Below, in pieces: positions 33,968 to 43,314 of a stretch of DNA of 64,000 nt. Both the position numbers and the translations under genes were made by a program. This DNA is from an uncultured Poribacteria bacterium. Lineage in GTDB: Bacteria > Poribacteria > WGA-4E > PCPOR2b. The notes below the pieces were generated by a model, which had not been told where the DNA came from, did no database searches, and worked only from the letters and a program-made list of their open reading frames with translations. The DNA lies in contig OY282444.1 in assembly GCA_958296125.1 (NCBI GenBank), positions 124,001 through 188,000 of the forward strand, given 5' to 3'. Numbering within the stretch: the first letter of the stretch is position 1; every line of letters begins with the position of its first letter.

Positions 33968-35590
33968 ATGACAAAGTACATCTTCGTAACCGGCGGTGTA
34001 ATCTCTGGTATCGGAAAGGGAATAACGACAGCATCACTTGGTCGCTTGCTTATCAATCGTGGGTTCAAGGTTATAGTGGTGAAAATCGATCCATACCTCA
34101 ACTCGGACGCTGGCACGATGAACCCATTTCAACACGGTGAAGTGTTTGTGACGCGGGATGGCGCGGAAACCGATCTCGATCTCGGCAATTACGAGCGATT
34201 CTTGGGGATTGACCTCAATCAATACTCAAACTTCACAACAGGTTCAGTTTACAATACGGTCATCGCCAAAGAGCGGCGCGGGGATTATTTGGGAGGGACC
34301 GTGCAACTTATCCCGCACATCACCGATGAGATCAAGGAGCGCATCTACCAACTGGGGCGCGACAGCGACGCGGAAGTGGTTATTACGGAGATCGGAGGGA
34401 CCATTGGAGATTTTGAGACACCCCCGTTTGTAGAGGCAATTCGACAGATGGCGGTGGAGATGGGCCGCGAAAATACGCTCTTTATTCACGTTTCGCTAAT
34501 CTATACCCTCCCCAACGGAGAAAGCAAGAGCAAACCGACCCAACATAGCATCCGGACGCTACAAGAGTATGGTATCCAGCCCGATCTTCTGATTTGCCGC
34601 ACAAGTCAACCAATGGGGGAAGGAATACGTCAGAAGATCTCACTCCTCTGTGGGCTTCAGGAGGAGTATATCGTTGAAGGGCTTGATACCGATCGGGTTG
34701 ATGAGATTCCACTGAATTTCGAGCGGCAAGGCATGGGGCGTCTAGTGATAAAGCGACTTGGGTTGGAAGAGCGCCCGCCGAATGATGTTGAGTGGGCAAA
34801 GATGGTTGATAAACTGAAGCACCCCCAACACCGGACCCAGATAGCGATTGTTGGTAAATATGTTCAAGGTTCTGATACCTATCTCAGCGTGAAGGAAGCC
34901 CTCAAGCATGGTGGCATTGCCAATGACTCAGCCGTAGATGTCAAATGGATTGAATCTGACATGCTGGCTGATGACCCAAACTTGGATGAGCAGTTCGGGG
35001 AAGTTGACGGAATTCTCGTTCCCGGCGGTTTTGGCTACCGTGGCATTGAAGGGATGATTATTGCGTCACGCTATGCGCGGGAGCAGAAGATTCCATATTT
35101 TGGGCTATGTCTCGGTATGCAGTGCATGGTCATCGACGTTGCACGGCACATCGCAAATTTGAGAGGCGCAAATAGTTCCGAATTTGACGAGAAAACACCC
35201 CATCCCGTCATTGATTTGATGCGAGATCAACGAAAAAAGACCGAGCTCGGTGGCACGATGCGCCTTGGACTCTACCCGTGCGTTCTCAAGGAAAACACAA
35301 AAAGCTATGAAGCCTATCAGCAACCGATCATCTTAGAACGACACCGCCATCGATATGAGTTGAACAACTGTTATCGGGAAGCTCTTGAATCTGAAGGATT
35401 GTGTTTTAGCGGGGTATCACCTGACGAGAGTTTGGTCGAGATCACTGAAGTTGCTAATCATCCGTGGATGGTTGGTTCGCAATTCCACCCCGAATTTCAA
35501 TCCAAGCCGCTTGAACCGCATCCACTGTTCCGCGACTTTATCCGAGCTGCCTTACACTATCAACAGCAGCGAAGAAAGTCTGTTGACTAA
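33968..35590 (+). CDS. pyrG: CTP synthase
   Basis: The 540-residue enzyme makes CTP from UTP using glutamine. ATG 33968 has AGGAG seven bases upstream. The N-terminal synthetase domain shows KYIFVTGGVISGIGKGITTASLG, KIDPYLNSDAGTMNPFQHGEVFV, and ITEIGGTIGDFE. The C-terminal class I glutamine amidotransferase has GGFGYRGIEGM, nucleophile Cys in FGLCLGMQCMVID (~residue 381), and the His-Glu pair in GSQFHPEFQSKP. Length and all active-site motifs are standard. It is an isolated housekeeping gene after the broken MNT locus. Confidence 0.96.
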   Translation: MTKYIFVTGGVISGIGKGITTASLGRLLINRGFKVIVVKIDPYLNSDAGTMNPFQHGEVFVTRDGAETDLDLGNYERFLGIDLNQYSNFTTGSVYNTVIAKERRGDYLGGTVQLIPHITDEIKERIYQLGRDSDAEVVITEIGGTIGDFETPPFVEAIRQMAVEMGRENTLFIHVSLIYTLPNGESKSKPTQHSIRTLQEYGIQPDLLICRTSQPMGEGIRQKISLLCGLQEEYIVEGLDTDRVDEIPLNFERQGMGRLVIKRLGLEERPPNDVEWAKMVDKLKHPQHRTQIAIVGKYVQGSDTYLSVKEALKHGGIANDSAVDVKWIESDMLADDPNLDEQFGEVDGILVPGGFGYRGIEGMIIASRYAREQKIPYFGLCLGMQCMVIDVARHIANLRGANSSEFDEKTPHPVIDLMRDQRKKTELGGTMRLGLYPCVLKENTKSYEAYQQPIILERHRHRYELNNCYREALESEGLCFSGVSPDESLVEITEVANHPWMVGSQFHPEFQSKPLEPHPLFRDFIRAALHYQQQRRKSVD

Positions 35591-35815
35591 CCCAATACCA
35601 TCCAACCCTATCCTCTTCCGTGAGTGGGATATACTTGTCAATATGCTTGCGGAAAAGTTGCGTTGGAGGAGCAGCTAAGACATAGCACCCAGCGCGTCTG
35701 ATGCCTCACGTCCCCCTCCCAAGATTTATCGAGTCAGATGTGGAGGGATTACTATGACCGGGAATCCATCACAGATTCCGCAACTGTGGAATGTCCGAAG
35801 CAGGAGATAGCCGAA

Positions 35816-36847
35816 ATGACAGGAAACCACGCCGGGATAGGGAATCCGCTGCGCATGATTGTCGTGGGCAGTGGCCGAGGGAAGTCACACGCACGCAGCT
35901 TTCTGGCGCGACCCGACAGGTTTGAATTGGTCGGCTTAGTCGATATTGATGCACAACGCCTCAAAGCCGCCATTCACGATCTCGAACTACCGGACCATCT
36001 CGCCTACACTTCATACCCGGAGGCGTTGGAACAATCCGACTGTGACGGTGTTGTTATCGCCACTTGGGCGCGCACGCATGATGAATTAGTTGAGGCTGCA
36101 ATCGAAGCGGGCAAGCACATCATGGTGGAGAAGCCGTTTACCCTGGAACTGGCACCCGCCAAACGATTGACAGAGATGGCGGAGGCTCGCGGGCTAAAAA
36201 TCGTTGTAACACAGCAGTGGCGATACCTGCCCGGACAGCGCACGGTGCGACGTTTGATGACCGAGGCGGCTTATGGCGAGCCGCAGGCCGGACACATGTT
36301 TACCTACAAAGCCCGTGGTGGGGAATATCCCGACTCCGAGCACTCGCAACTTTGGCAGATGACCGTCCACGAAATTGATTCGCTGATTGCGATGGTGAAC
36401 CGGCGCGTGGTGGAGGTGTTTGGTCATTCTTACCGACCCCCGGCAACAACATGGAATCGCGAATCCACTGCCACCGCTGAAATTACCTTCGATAATGGTG
36501 CCCGTTTCGTGATCGTATCCACTTCTGATGCCCGTGTGAACACCGGTGAATTTCGAGCGGAGTGCCAGCATGGCACAGTTGTCTTACACAGTCCACGAGG
36601 CTTCGGTGGTCCGGAAACTTTGCTTATTGGGACAGACCGGGAGGCCGGACTGAGTGAGGTAGAGCTCGATCCGGACTTCACTGGCTCACGCCAACTTGAC
36701 CAGCACGTTGCTGCCACGTTTGCCGCCTGGGTGAACGGCGGCCCCGAGCCTGAAACTAGTGGACGCAACAACCTGTCAATCCTCGCAACCTTGAACGCTG
36801 TCATCGAGTCAGGGGAATCTGGTCGGGCGGTGAGGGTAGAGGTTTAG
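35816..36847 (+). CDS. Gfo/Idh/MocA family NAD(P)-dependent oxidoreductase
   Basis: ATG 35816 (GGAG nine bases upstream) gives 343 residues; the frame is open a further 26 codons upstream. The Rossmann start is RMIVVGSGRGKSHARSF, then LVGLVDIDAQRL; the family's EKP motif is MVEKPFTLELAPA with the catalytic Lys, followed by VTQQWRYLPGQRTVR and a C-terminal beta-sheet domain containing MTVHEIDSLIAM. These enzymes oxidise or reduce sugars and cyclitols. The ThDP enzyme gene starts 39 bases downstream and may be cotranscribed; no substrate can be assigned. Confidence 0.88.
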   Translation: MTGNHAGIGNPLRMIVVGSGRGKSHARSFLARPDRFELVGLVDIDAQRLKAAIHDLELPDHLAYTSYPEALEQSDCDGVVIATWARTHDELVEAAIEAGKHIMVEKPFTLELAPAKRLTEMAEARGLKIVVTQQWRYLPGQRTVRRLMTEAAYGEPQAGHMFTYKARGGEYPDSEHSQLWQMTVHEIDSLIAMVNRRVVEVFGHSYRPPATTWNRESTATAEITFDNGARFVIVSTSDARVNTGEFRAECQHGTVVLHSPRGFGGPETLLIGTDREAGLSEVELDPDFTGSRQLDQHVAATFAAWVNGGPEPETSGRNNLSILATLNAVIESGESGRAVRVEV

Positions 36848-36886
36848 TGGCTTTCCAAAGTCAGGTTGGACAAGGAGAAATTTGTT

Positions 36887-38563
36887 ATGAAGGTAACAGG
36901 TTCACACCTTATCGTCCAAGCATTGCGGATGGAAGGGATAGACCAAATCTTTACCCTAGCAGGTGACCACACCCTGCATCTGATGGACGTTATGGCGGAG
37001 GAGGGGTTCAAGTTCATTGATACCCGCCACGAACAGGCTGCGGTGGACATGGCAAATGCGTGGGGACGGATCACTGGCTCCCCCGGAATCTCAATGTTTA
37101 CCTCACCGGGGCATGTGAACGCTATTCCGGGCCTGGCGTTGGCGTATCACATGGAATCGCCGGTCATCAACATCACAGGTTCCGCAGCACAAAACCAACT
37201 GGGACAGGGCATCGCGCAGCAAGAGATTGATCAGGTTGGAATGGCGAAACCCATCACGAAAGGCTCATGGCTCATCTCGGACCCGTCCCGTATTCCAGAG
37301 TTTTTTGCGCGCGCTTTTCGCACCGCCTTAGCGGGTAGACGCGGGCCCATTCACCTGACTATCCCTGTAGATGTCCAAAATGCTGAAGTGGATAGGAGCC
37401 AAGTACATTTCGACCCACCCGAAGTGTACCGCCGCTCCGGTCAAGTCATGGGCGATCCAGTCCTTGTCAGAGAGGCAATAGAATTGCTCCAAGGCGCGAA
37501 ACGGCCGATGGTGCTAGCGGGAAATGCAACTGACTCCGTAAATTGGGAGGATTTGCAGCGGTTCTTGGAAATAGCGCAGCTTCCACTGTTCACCGAGGAG
37601 ATAGCTCGTGGCCTTGTTCCCGATACCCACCCCTACTGCTTCGGATTCGCGGACGGAAGGGTCAACCGTGTCTCACGCCGCTTGGAAGAAGCAGACGTTG
37701 TGCTGCTGCTCGGTAAAAAATTGGACTTTACGGTTTCCTTCGGCGGGCCGCCGACACTCGCCGCTGACGTAGGCATCATCCAAGTAGATCCATCAGTCGA
37801 CCAGATTGGCCTCTCACGCGGCGTGGATGTCGGCATTTTAGGAGATGTCGGCGCGGTAGTCAAGCAGTTGGCGCAGGAGGCCGAGGGATATCGGTGGACA
37901 GAACATCCAATCGTTGAAGAGCTAAGGTCTACCCGCGATGCTCAAGAGCAAGATTTGGACAGCCGAGCAGTAACATCCACCCCGTTACACGCGATGTCCG
38001 TTCACAAGCCGTTGCGCTCCCTTCTGGACGAGAATGACTGTTTAATCTTCGAGGGCAGTGACTTTTCTTTCTATGGAACTCCCTACTATCCCAGCCTCTG
38101 TCCTAGACGCTGGTTTACCAATAGCACGCTCGGAATGATAGGGTGGGGTGTATCCTATGGCATCGGTGCTCAAGCCGCGCTACCTCAATCCAAGGTGGTG
38201 GTCCTCACCGGAGATGGTGCCTTCGGATTCAGCGGCATGGAATTGGACACCGCCGTGCGGCACAACTTGCCGGTAGTCATCGTGATTGGGAACGATAGCG
38301 TGTGGGGAATAGACTACCATCAGCAAGTGCAGCTGTTCGGAAAAAGTGTGGCGACCGAGCTACTTCCCTCACGTTACGACAAGGTGGCGGAGGCCCTCGG
38401 TGCCCACGGCGAATATGTCGAGGAGTCACATCAACTACGCGGTGCGCTGGAACGCGCTCTTGCCTCGGACAAACCAGCGTTAGTCAACGTGCGGATTCAG
38501 GCATCTCCCAGTCCGTTGACGGAATACATCATTGAGCGGAAAAGTGCCTTTACCGGAAGTTAG
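36887..38563 (+). CDS. Thiamine-diphosphate enzyme, acetolactate synthase-like
   Basis: ATG 36887 has AAGGAG nine bases upstream and gives 558 residues. The three ThDP-enzyme domains are present: N-terminal Pyr domain with catalytic Glu in DTRHEQAAVDMANAW, central domain (MVLAGNATDSVNW), and PP domain with the ThDP-binding GDGAFGFSGMELDTAVRHNL...GNDSVWG (GDG...N). The large-subunit acetolactate synthase and oxalyl-CoA decarboxylase/glyoxylate carboligase groups share this build. There is no small regulatory subunit gene nearby, which argues against true IlvB. Paired with the Gfo/Idh/MocA gene. Confidence 0.85.
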   Translation: MKVTGSHLIVQALRMEGIDQIFTLAGDHTLHLMDVMAEEGFKFIDTRHEQAAVDMANAWGRITGSPGISMFTSPGHVNAIPGLALAYHMESPVINITGSAAQNQLGQGIAQQEIDQVGMAKPITKGSWLISDPSRIPEFFARAFRTALAGRRGPIHLTIPVDVQNAEVDRSQVHFDPPEVYRRSGQVMGDPVLVREAIELLQGAKRPMVLAGNATDSVNWEDLQRFLEIAQLPLFTEEIARGLVPDTHPYCFGFADGRVNRVSRRLEEADVVLLLGKKLDFTVSFGGPPTLAADVGIIQVDPSVDQIGLSRGVDVGILGDVGAVVKQLAQEAEGYRWTEHPIVEELRSTRDAQEQDLDSRAVTSTPLHAMSVHKPLRSLLDENDCLIFEGSDFSFYGTPYYPSLCPRRWFTNSTLGMIGWGVSYGIGAQAALPQSKVVVLTGDGAFGFSGMELDTAVRHNLPVVIVIGNDSVWGIDYHQQVQLFGKSVATELLPSRYDKVAEALGAHGEYVEESHQLRGALERALASDKPALVNVRIQASPSPLTEYIIERKSAFTGS

Positions 38564-38607
38564 GTTCAGGAGTGTGAGATCTGATCCTACATACAAAGTT
38601 TGCTTCG

Positions 38608-38643
38608 GGATTCGCTAGGTAAACCTGTTTACCTAGCAAATCC
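38608..38643. terminator. Long hairpin between convergent genes, likely bidirectional terminator
   Basis: GCTAGGTAAAC and GTTTACCTAGC (38614-38637) pair perfectly over 11 bp with a 2-base centre, flanked by GGATT/AATCC with one mismatch. No T-run adjoins, so a palindromic binding site or repeat is possible. Confidence 0.55.
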
Positions 38644-38696
38644 TCATCACTGCTCGGCGACAGTCGCCTTTTTAACAAGGAGATCGCTTGATACAC

Positions 38697-39896
38697 TTAC
38701 GCTGTCGCATAATACTCCTGCCAATCCAGGCCAGCGCGCCCGTTCAGATCCCACTCGACCTGTCCATCAATCAAGGTCAACTCACACTCTAGCTTCTGAT
38801 TCCCTACGAAGAGTGCCCTTCTGACATCTAGAAACCCAAATTCCCCCTTATTTAGTTTGAGCACGGCGACATCCGCTGTCGCACCGATACTTAAGTGACC
38901 ATATTCCGGACGATTAATCATCAGTGCCGGGTCAATCGTTGACATTTTGATGACATCAAACAGAGAAATACCTTGATTCAAAATTTTTGACATCGTCGTC
39001 GCCATATCTTTCATCCCGGCATTCATGCTACCGGTGTGGATGTCTGTCGAAATCGAGTCCGGTATCCATCCCTGTTCAATAGCAGGTATTGCCTGGTTCC
39101 ACACGAAGCTCCCAGCACCGTGGCCCACGTCAAACTTAATCCCGCGCTTGCGAGCTTCAGCGAAGTAAGGCTGCAACCTCCCCTTCTCATCGAACATCGG
39201 TATCGCGGCCTGGTACATGTGGGTGCTGATGTCGCCGGGGCGCAGATGTTCAAGTATCATTTCTGGATAGGGACGTTCTGGACGAAATGAGCCGAAATCA
39301 ATCATGGCTGGCAAGTTCACCAGTCGTCCAGCTTCTACGGCGCGGTCAACACCGAGCCACTCAGGCCCTGCGTAGTGCGCGGTCTTAATTCCCACCACAA
39401 TATCGGGATAGCGTTCGGCGACTTTCGCCGTTGCTTCGGGCTCCATATCCGCTATATTCTGCTCGATGGCACCGCCACCCATACCGTGTCCCACAATATT
39501 GAGGAGTGCAAACACGCGGGTCTTCGCTCTATCAATGACACGGTCTTTGAAATCAGGGAAGTTTCGCCACCCTGAACTCCCGACATCAAGAACTGTGGTC
39601 ACACCTGTGCGAAAATTGAATCCATCAGGATACAAGGAATTGTCTCCGCAGTAGGCGTTTCGCTGACCGGTGCCGGCGTAGGCGTGGACATGTATATCCA
39701 GTAAGCCGGGCGTGACGTAGAGTCCATCGACATGAACAACCTTTTCTGCCTCCGCGTCCGGAATGTTCTCCGCCACGCGTGCAATCTTCCCTTCTGCAAT
39801 CGCAACATCCATGGCTCGATCGATGTTGTTTTTGGGGTCAATGACGTGACCACCTTTGAGTAGCAGATTGAAACGGGTTTGCATCGTTTCCAACAT
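38697..39896 (-). CDS. Amidohydrolase, dihydroorotase/deacetylase-like
   Basis: The 399-residue protein starts at ATG 39896 with GGAG seven bases upstream. It belongs to the metal-dependent amidohydrolases: N-terminal beta-sandwich (LLLKGGHVIDPKNNID), HxH in GLLDIHVHAYAG, a probable metal-bridging Lys in VVGIKTAHYAG, His in ISTHMYQ and FDVGHGAGSF, Asp in STDIHTGSMN, and a C-terminal NRPEYGHLSIGATADVAVL. This pattern fits the Ef0837-like/AtzC subgroup annotated as dihydroorotase or acetyl-hydroxyproline deacetylase; it is not PyrC-type. An extended -10 lies in front (40097-40105). Confidence 0.85.
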   Translation of the reverse strand: MLETMQTRFNLLLKGGHVIDPKNNIDRAMDVAIAEGKIARVAENIPDAEAEKVVHVDGLYVTPGLLDIHVHAYAGTGQRNAYCGDNSLYPDGFNFRTGVTTVLDVGSSGWRNFPDFKDRVIDRAKTRVFALLNIVGHGMGGGAIEQNIADMEPEATAKVAERYPDIVVGIKTAHYAGPEWLGVDRAVEAGRLVNLPAMIDFGSFRPERPYPEMILEHLRPGDISTHMYQAAIPMFDEKGRLQPYFAEARKRGIKFDVGHGAGSFVWNQAIPAIEQGWIPDSISTDIHTGSMNAGMKDMATTMSKILNQGISLFDVIKMSTIDPALMINRPEYGHLSIGATADVAVLKLNKGEFGFLDVRRALFVGNQKLECELTLIDGQVEWDLNGRAGLDWQEYYATA

Positions 39897-39943
39897 TATA
39901 TTTCTCCATTTCTGAATGTCGAATTTTTGGGATTTTGTGCTAC

Positions 39944-40097
39944 TAACTCAAGTTGCTAGTAGTAGGCATACTCTGTCCCGATGGATTGGGATTCAAGGCA
40001 ACTGGATCGGAAGCAAGCAGCGACATTTTTCTATAGACATATCGCTCCATCTTTAATAGAAAACTGATGGACTTTCAACGACTAGCAACTTGGGTTA
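39944..40097. repeat. 154-bp element with 17-bp terminal inverted repeats (MITE-like, copy 2)
   Basis: TAACTCAAGTTGCTAGT (39944-39960) and ACTAGCAACTTGGGTTA (40081-40097) are inverted repeats with one mismatch. Positions 39975-40002 inverted match the core of the element at 15104-15212 with about four mismatches. It occupies about half of the 317-bp gap upstream of the amidohydrolase gene; the rest shows only the promoter at its right edge. Confidence 0.8.
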
Positions 40098-40105
40098 TTA
40101 TAGCA
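40097..40105 (-). promoter_or_regulatory. Extended -10 reading leftward through the MITE-like element
   Basis: TGCTATAAT on the minus strand, its last base shared with the element's right end, would transcribe the element and the amidohydrolase gene. No good -35. Confidence 0.5.
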
Positions 40106-40213
40106 CGTCGACAAGCAGAAATGTTGAACAAAAACAATCCGTAAGGGTATTGTGCATCCAGCTTTGCAACTTGCGGGCTAATAGTTCAATGCGCTTTCAA
40201 AATGAAAGTATAA

Positions 40214-41377
40214 CTATCCCTCATCGATAGCAGTTGCATCTTCCGACGGACTAAAGATCCGCTTTTCTACCAAGTATTGGAGTAAATCCGGGAGCTCTTT
40301 TTTGGGTATGTCCTTGATTGTGGTTGCCCCTATTTTCGTTGGCAGCACAAATCGTAAAGTGTTGCCCCGACGCTTTTTGTCATGTAACATCGGTTGAAGC
40401 AGCGGATCTATCAAAACGCCTAACGCATCGGTCGGCAATCCAATTCTGGATAATAACTTTGATTGTCTCTCAGCATCTGTGGGAGCGAGAAGCTCCGTTT
40501 TGATTGCAAGGTATGAAGCAGCAACCATGCCTACCGAAACCGCTTCGCCATGTAAATATCTGTGATAAAGTGATTCCAAGGCGTGTCCAATTGTGTGTCC
40601 ATAATTTAGAATAGCCCGTCGGTCTGTCCGTTCTTCCGGATCCGCTTCCACAACTGCAATTTTATGTTCACAACAGCTTCTAACCAGCTTTTCTAAAACA
40701 TCAGGATCTTTCGCTATTATGTTCTCTACGTTGGTCTCTATGTAGTCAAATAACTCCTCGTCCATAATTACAGCATACTTAACCACTTCGGCAAGCCCCG
40801 CTCTTAACTCTCTCGCGTTGAGTGTTTGCAGAAAGCTAGCATCAGTGTAGATCATTTCGGGATGGTAAAACCCGCCGACTATATTTTTAAGTCGCGCCAG
40901 ATTGATGGCAACCTTTCCGCCAAGGCTACTATCAGCCTGAGCGATGAGGGTAGTGGGAATATGAACTAATGAAAGCCCGCGCAAAAACGTGCTCGCAGCA
41001 AATCCAGCCAGATCGCCGATGACACCGCCTCCCATTGCGATAATTACGGATTGCCTATCCAACTGATGCTCCGCGAAAAAGTCATACAACATCCCAAGGC
41101 CCCAATAGGATTTTGTTCTTTCCCCTTCTGGGATTGCTTCGACGATTAGGTCTACTCCTAAATTGGCGAGGCTCTCAGAAATCTGGGAGATTTTAGAGGC
41201 ATGAACCTCTTCAACAGTTTGATTGGTCACTAATAATGCTCGAGAGCAACGCGGCATGCGCTCCTTAAAGAGAGCCCCAAATTCAGGAATAATATCAGTT
41301 CCGATATAGATAGGATATCTAGTTTTCTCATCTATCGTTGTCCAGATAGGTTCAATTCTATTTTCTGTTGAGTCCAT
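40214..41377 (-). CDS. aroB: 3-dehydroquinate synthase
   Basis: The 387-residue enzyme converts DAHP to 3-dehydroquinate, the second step of the shikimate pathway. It shows the NAD and metal motifs of the family: PEGERTKSYWGLG, MGGGVIGDLAGFAASTFLRG, HIPTTLIAQADSSLGGKVAIN, AGLAEVVKYAVIMDE, and RAILNYGHTIGHALE with the zinc His; later LHGEAVSVGMVAA carries another. GGAG lies close before the ATG. About 20 extra N-terminal residues precede the core. It is isolated from other aro genes. The 2-deoxy-scyllo-inosose and EVS relatives are less likely given the standard motifs. Confidence 0.93.
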   Translation of the reverse strand: MDSTENRIEPIWTTIDEKTRYPIYIGTDIIPEFGALFKERMPRCSRALLVTNQTVEEVHASKISQISESLANLGVDLIVEAIPEGERTKSYWGLGMLYDFFAEHQLDRQSVIIAMGGGVIGDLAGFAASTFLRGLSLVHIPTTLIAQADSSLGGKVAINLARLKNIVGGFYHPEMIYTDASFLQTLNARELRAGLAEVVKYAVIMDEELFDYIETNVENIIAKDPDVLEKLVRSCCEHKIAVVEADPEERTDRRAILNYGHTIGHALESLYHRYLHGEAVSVGMVAASYLAIKTELLAPTDAERQSKLLSRIGLPTDALGVLIDPLLQPMLHDKKRRGNTLRFVLPTKIGATTIKDIPKKELPDLLQYLVEKRIFSPSEDATAIDEG

Positions 41378-41491
41378 AATCTCCAGTCACATGGAATTGA
41401 AATGGAAGTTATCGGGAAGATTTTGCTTGAATTAATTGTGGATCTGTGACTACGCACATACGACGGGCTAACACCGAATCTTCTCAAAGTC

Positions 41492-42469
41492 CTATCCACC
41501 CATGAACCTAAACGATTCTGAAACCGCGTCGAGGGTCTCCCGCACTGAGTCGTCAAGTGTCCAACCGACTGCACCGATATTATCGTTCAGGTGCTCGATT
41601 GTGTCGCCACCGGTGATCGCGACGGTGATTTCTGGGTGAGATAGTGCCCAAGCCAGTGCCAACTGTGCAGGTGTTACCCCCAATTCTGCCGACAATTTAA
41701 TCACGGTCGATATAACCTGACTGGCAGCCCCCTGTATTGCTGCTGGAAATGCTTCCCGCAGCCGCGTTCCCCAGAGAGATTCTGCCGGTGCGGGACAGTC
41801 TGGTGTATAGATACCGCTTAAAAGTCCCACCGCCAACGGACTGTATACCATGACCCCCAATCCCTGGTCCCGCACAAGCGCGAACATTTCGCCCTCAAGC
41901 TGCCGGTTCAGCAGATTGTATTGATTCTGGACGCACATATACGGTGTTGCATTGTATCGATCTGCGACCCACAGGCCCTTGCAGACCTGCCATGCCGCAT
42001 AGTTACAACAACCGACGTAGCGAACTTTACCCGAACGAACGAGGTCGTCCAATGCCCGAATCGTCTCTTCCAGGGGAGTCGATTCATCGAACAGATGGAC
42101 GAGGTAGACATCGATGTGGTCTGTATCCAAGCGAGTCAGCGATCTTTCGACTTCGCGCATGATGTGGTATCTAGACAACCCTTGGTCGTTTGGTCCATCG
42201 CCTATTTGACTAGCAACCTTCGAGGTAATCACAACATCGTCACGCTTGCCTTTGAGTGCTTTCCCCAAAATAACTTCTGAACGACCGATGTTGGCACGGT
42301 CGTCCATTGTCCCGTATACGTTGGCGCAGTCAATCAGGTTAATTCCCTGATCGATTGTGTGTTCGATGACTCGCTGTGCCTCGGCTTCATCCCCCTGTCC
42401 CCTGAATCCTAAACCAAGTGCCAGTCGACTCACTTGAACGCCAGCTTTTCCGAAGTTCACATATTCCAT
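41492..42469 (-). CDS. Aldo/keto reductase
   Basis: The 325-residue NADPH-type TIM barrel shows the AKR tetrad: Asp in NLIDCANVYG, Tyr in the same motif (~53), Lys in VVITSKVA, and His in YLVHLFDEST, in the KCH-like branch with the order used by L-glyceraldehyde 3-phosphate reductase and Tas-type enzymes. The C-terminal cofactor part includes QYNLLNRQLE, VMVYSPLAVGLLSG and ITGGDTIEHLNDN. The aldolase gene lies 15 bases upstream and a dehydratase before that, so a sugar-acid pathway is plausible. Confidence 0.88.
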   Translation of the reverse strand: MEYVNFGKAGVQVSRLALGLGFRGQGDEAEAQRVIEHTIDQGINLIDCANVYGTMDDRANIGRSEVILGKALKGKRDDVVITSKVASQIGDGPNDQGLSRYHIMREVERSLTRLDTDHIDVYLVHLFDESTPLEETIRALDDLVRSGKVRYVGCCNYAAWQVCKGLWVADRYNATPYMCVQNQYNLLNRQLEGEMFALVRDQGLGVMVYSPLAVGLLSGIYTPDCPAPAESLWGTRLREAFPAAIQGAASQVISTVIKLSAELGVTPAQLALAWALSHPEITVAITGGDTIEHLNDNIGAVGWTLDDSVRETLDAVSESFRFMGG

Positions 42470-42484
42470 GACTTTTTTGCCTTT

Positions 42485-43267
42485 CTAGCCGAGCTGCTCT
42501 GTGCCTCGCAGGACCTCTAACTTTTGCTGGACAGCTTCAAACAGTAGCGGTGCTGCGTTACCGCAAGACAGCACGCGGAACCCGCGTTTAATCGCTTGAA
42601 CCCCATCTTCCAAGCTGCGGGTCGGATAGCCAACAGCAATACCTTTCCGTGCTGCAGCAGCAAGCACCTTCTCAGAGGCTTCGGCGACTTTGGCGTGCAA
42701 AGGCTGCCCCGGTACACCCAATGAAGCCGCCAAGTCACTTGTCCCTACATTCAGGACATCAATGCCTCTGACCTCCACGATTTCATCAATATTGTCAATT
42801 GCTTCGGCATCTTCGATCATCAATGAAACCGAAACTTCATTGTTGATGTTCGCATAATAATCTGCCGCCGGTATCCCTCCAAACTTGATGCCTCGACTTG
42901 GGCCAACACCGCGTTTGCCTTGGGGCGGGTAGAATGCACCCTCTACTACCTGTCGCGCCTCGTCAGCGGTGCGGATGTGCGGGACAAGCACCCCCATTGC
43001 GCCAAGATCGAGCGCACGCATAATCCTCGCTTCATCGTTCTCGTGGACGCGAACAATCGGTGTGGTGTCCGCGGCGTAGGCAGCCAGAACCATCCGCTCT
43101 ATCTCCGTCCAACCCATAGAACCGTGTTCTGCATCAATTAGAACATAATCGACACCAGCATATCCCATCACCTCAACAAGCCCCGGTTCGGGAAGGCGCA
43201 CACCGCCACTTAACACTAACCCGCCGGTTGCCAACTTTTGCTTCAACTTATTCGTTCTGATACTCAT
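42485..43267 (-). CDS. HpcH/HpaI family aldolase
   Basis: The 260-residue class II aldolase has YVLIDAEHGSMGW (catalytic His in the AEHG motif), the metal ligands Glu in VSLMIEDAEAI and Asp in VLNVGTSDLAASLG, and VPHIRTADEARQ. AAAGGAAA precedes the ATG. It would cleave 2-keto-3-deoxy sugar acids to pyruvate plus an aldehyde. Just upstream is an enolase-superfamily dehydratase whose product could be its substrate, and just downstream is an aldo/keto reductase that could reduce the aldehyde. The three-gene order on one strand supports this, though the sugar is unknown. Only distantly similar to the paralogue at 17753. Confidence 0.88.
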   Translation of the reverse strand: MSIRTNKLKQKLATGGLVLSGGVRLPEPGLVEVMGYAGVDYVLIDAEHGSMGWTEIERMVLAAYAADTTPIVRVHENDEARIMRALDLGAMGVLVPHIRTADEARQVVEGAFYPPQGKRGVGPSRGIKFGGIPAADYYANINNEVSVSLMIEDAEAIDNIDEIVEVRGIDVLNVGTSDLAASLGVPGQPLHAKVAEASEKVLAAAARKGIAVGYPTRSLEDGVQAIKRGFRVLSCGNAAPLLFEAVQQKLEVLRGTEQLG

Positions 43268-43314
43268 GATTCGGTTTCCTTTGTGTAAAACATGATAAAT
43301 AGCTTAACATGAAC

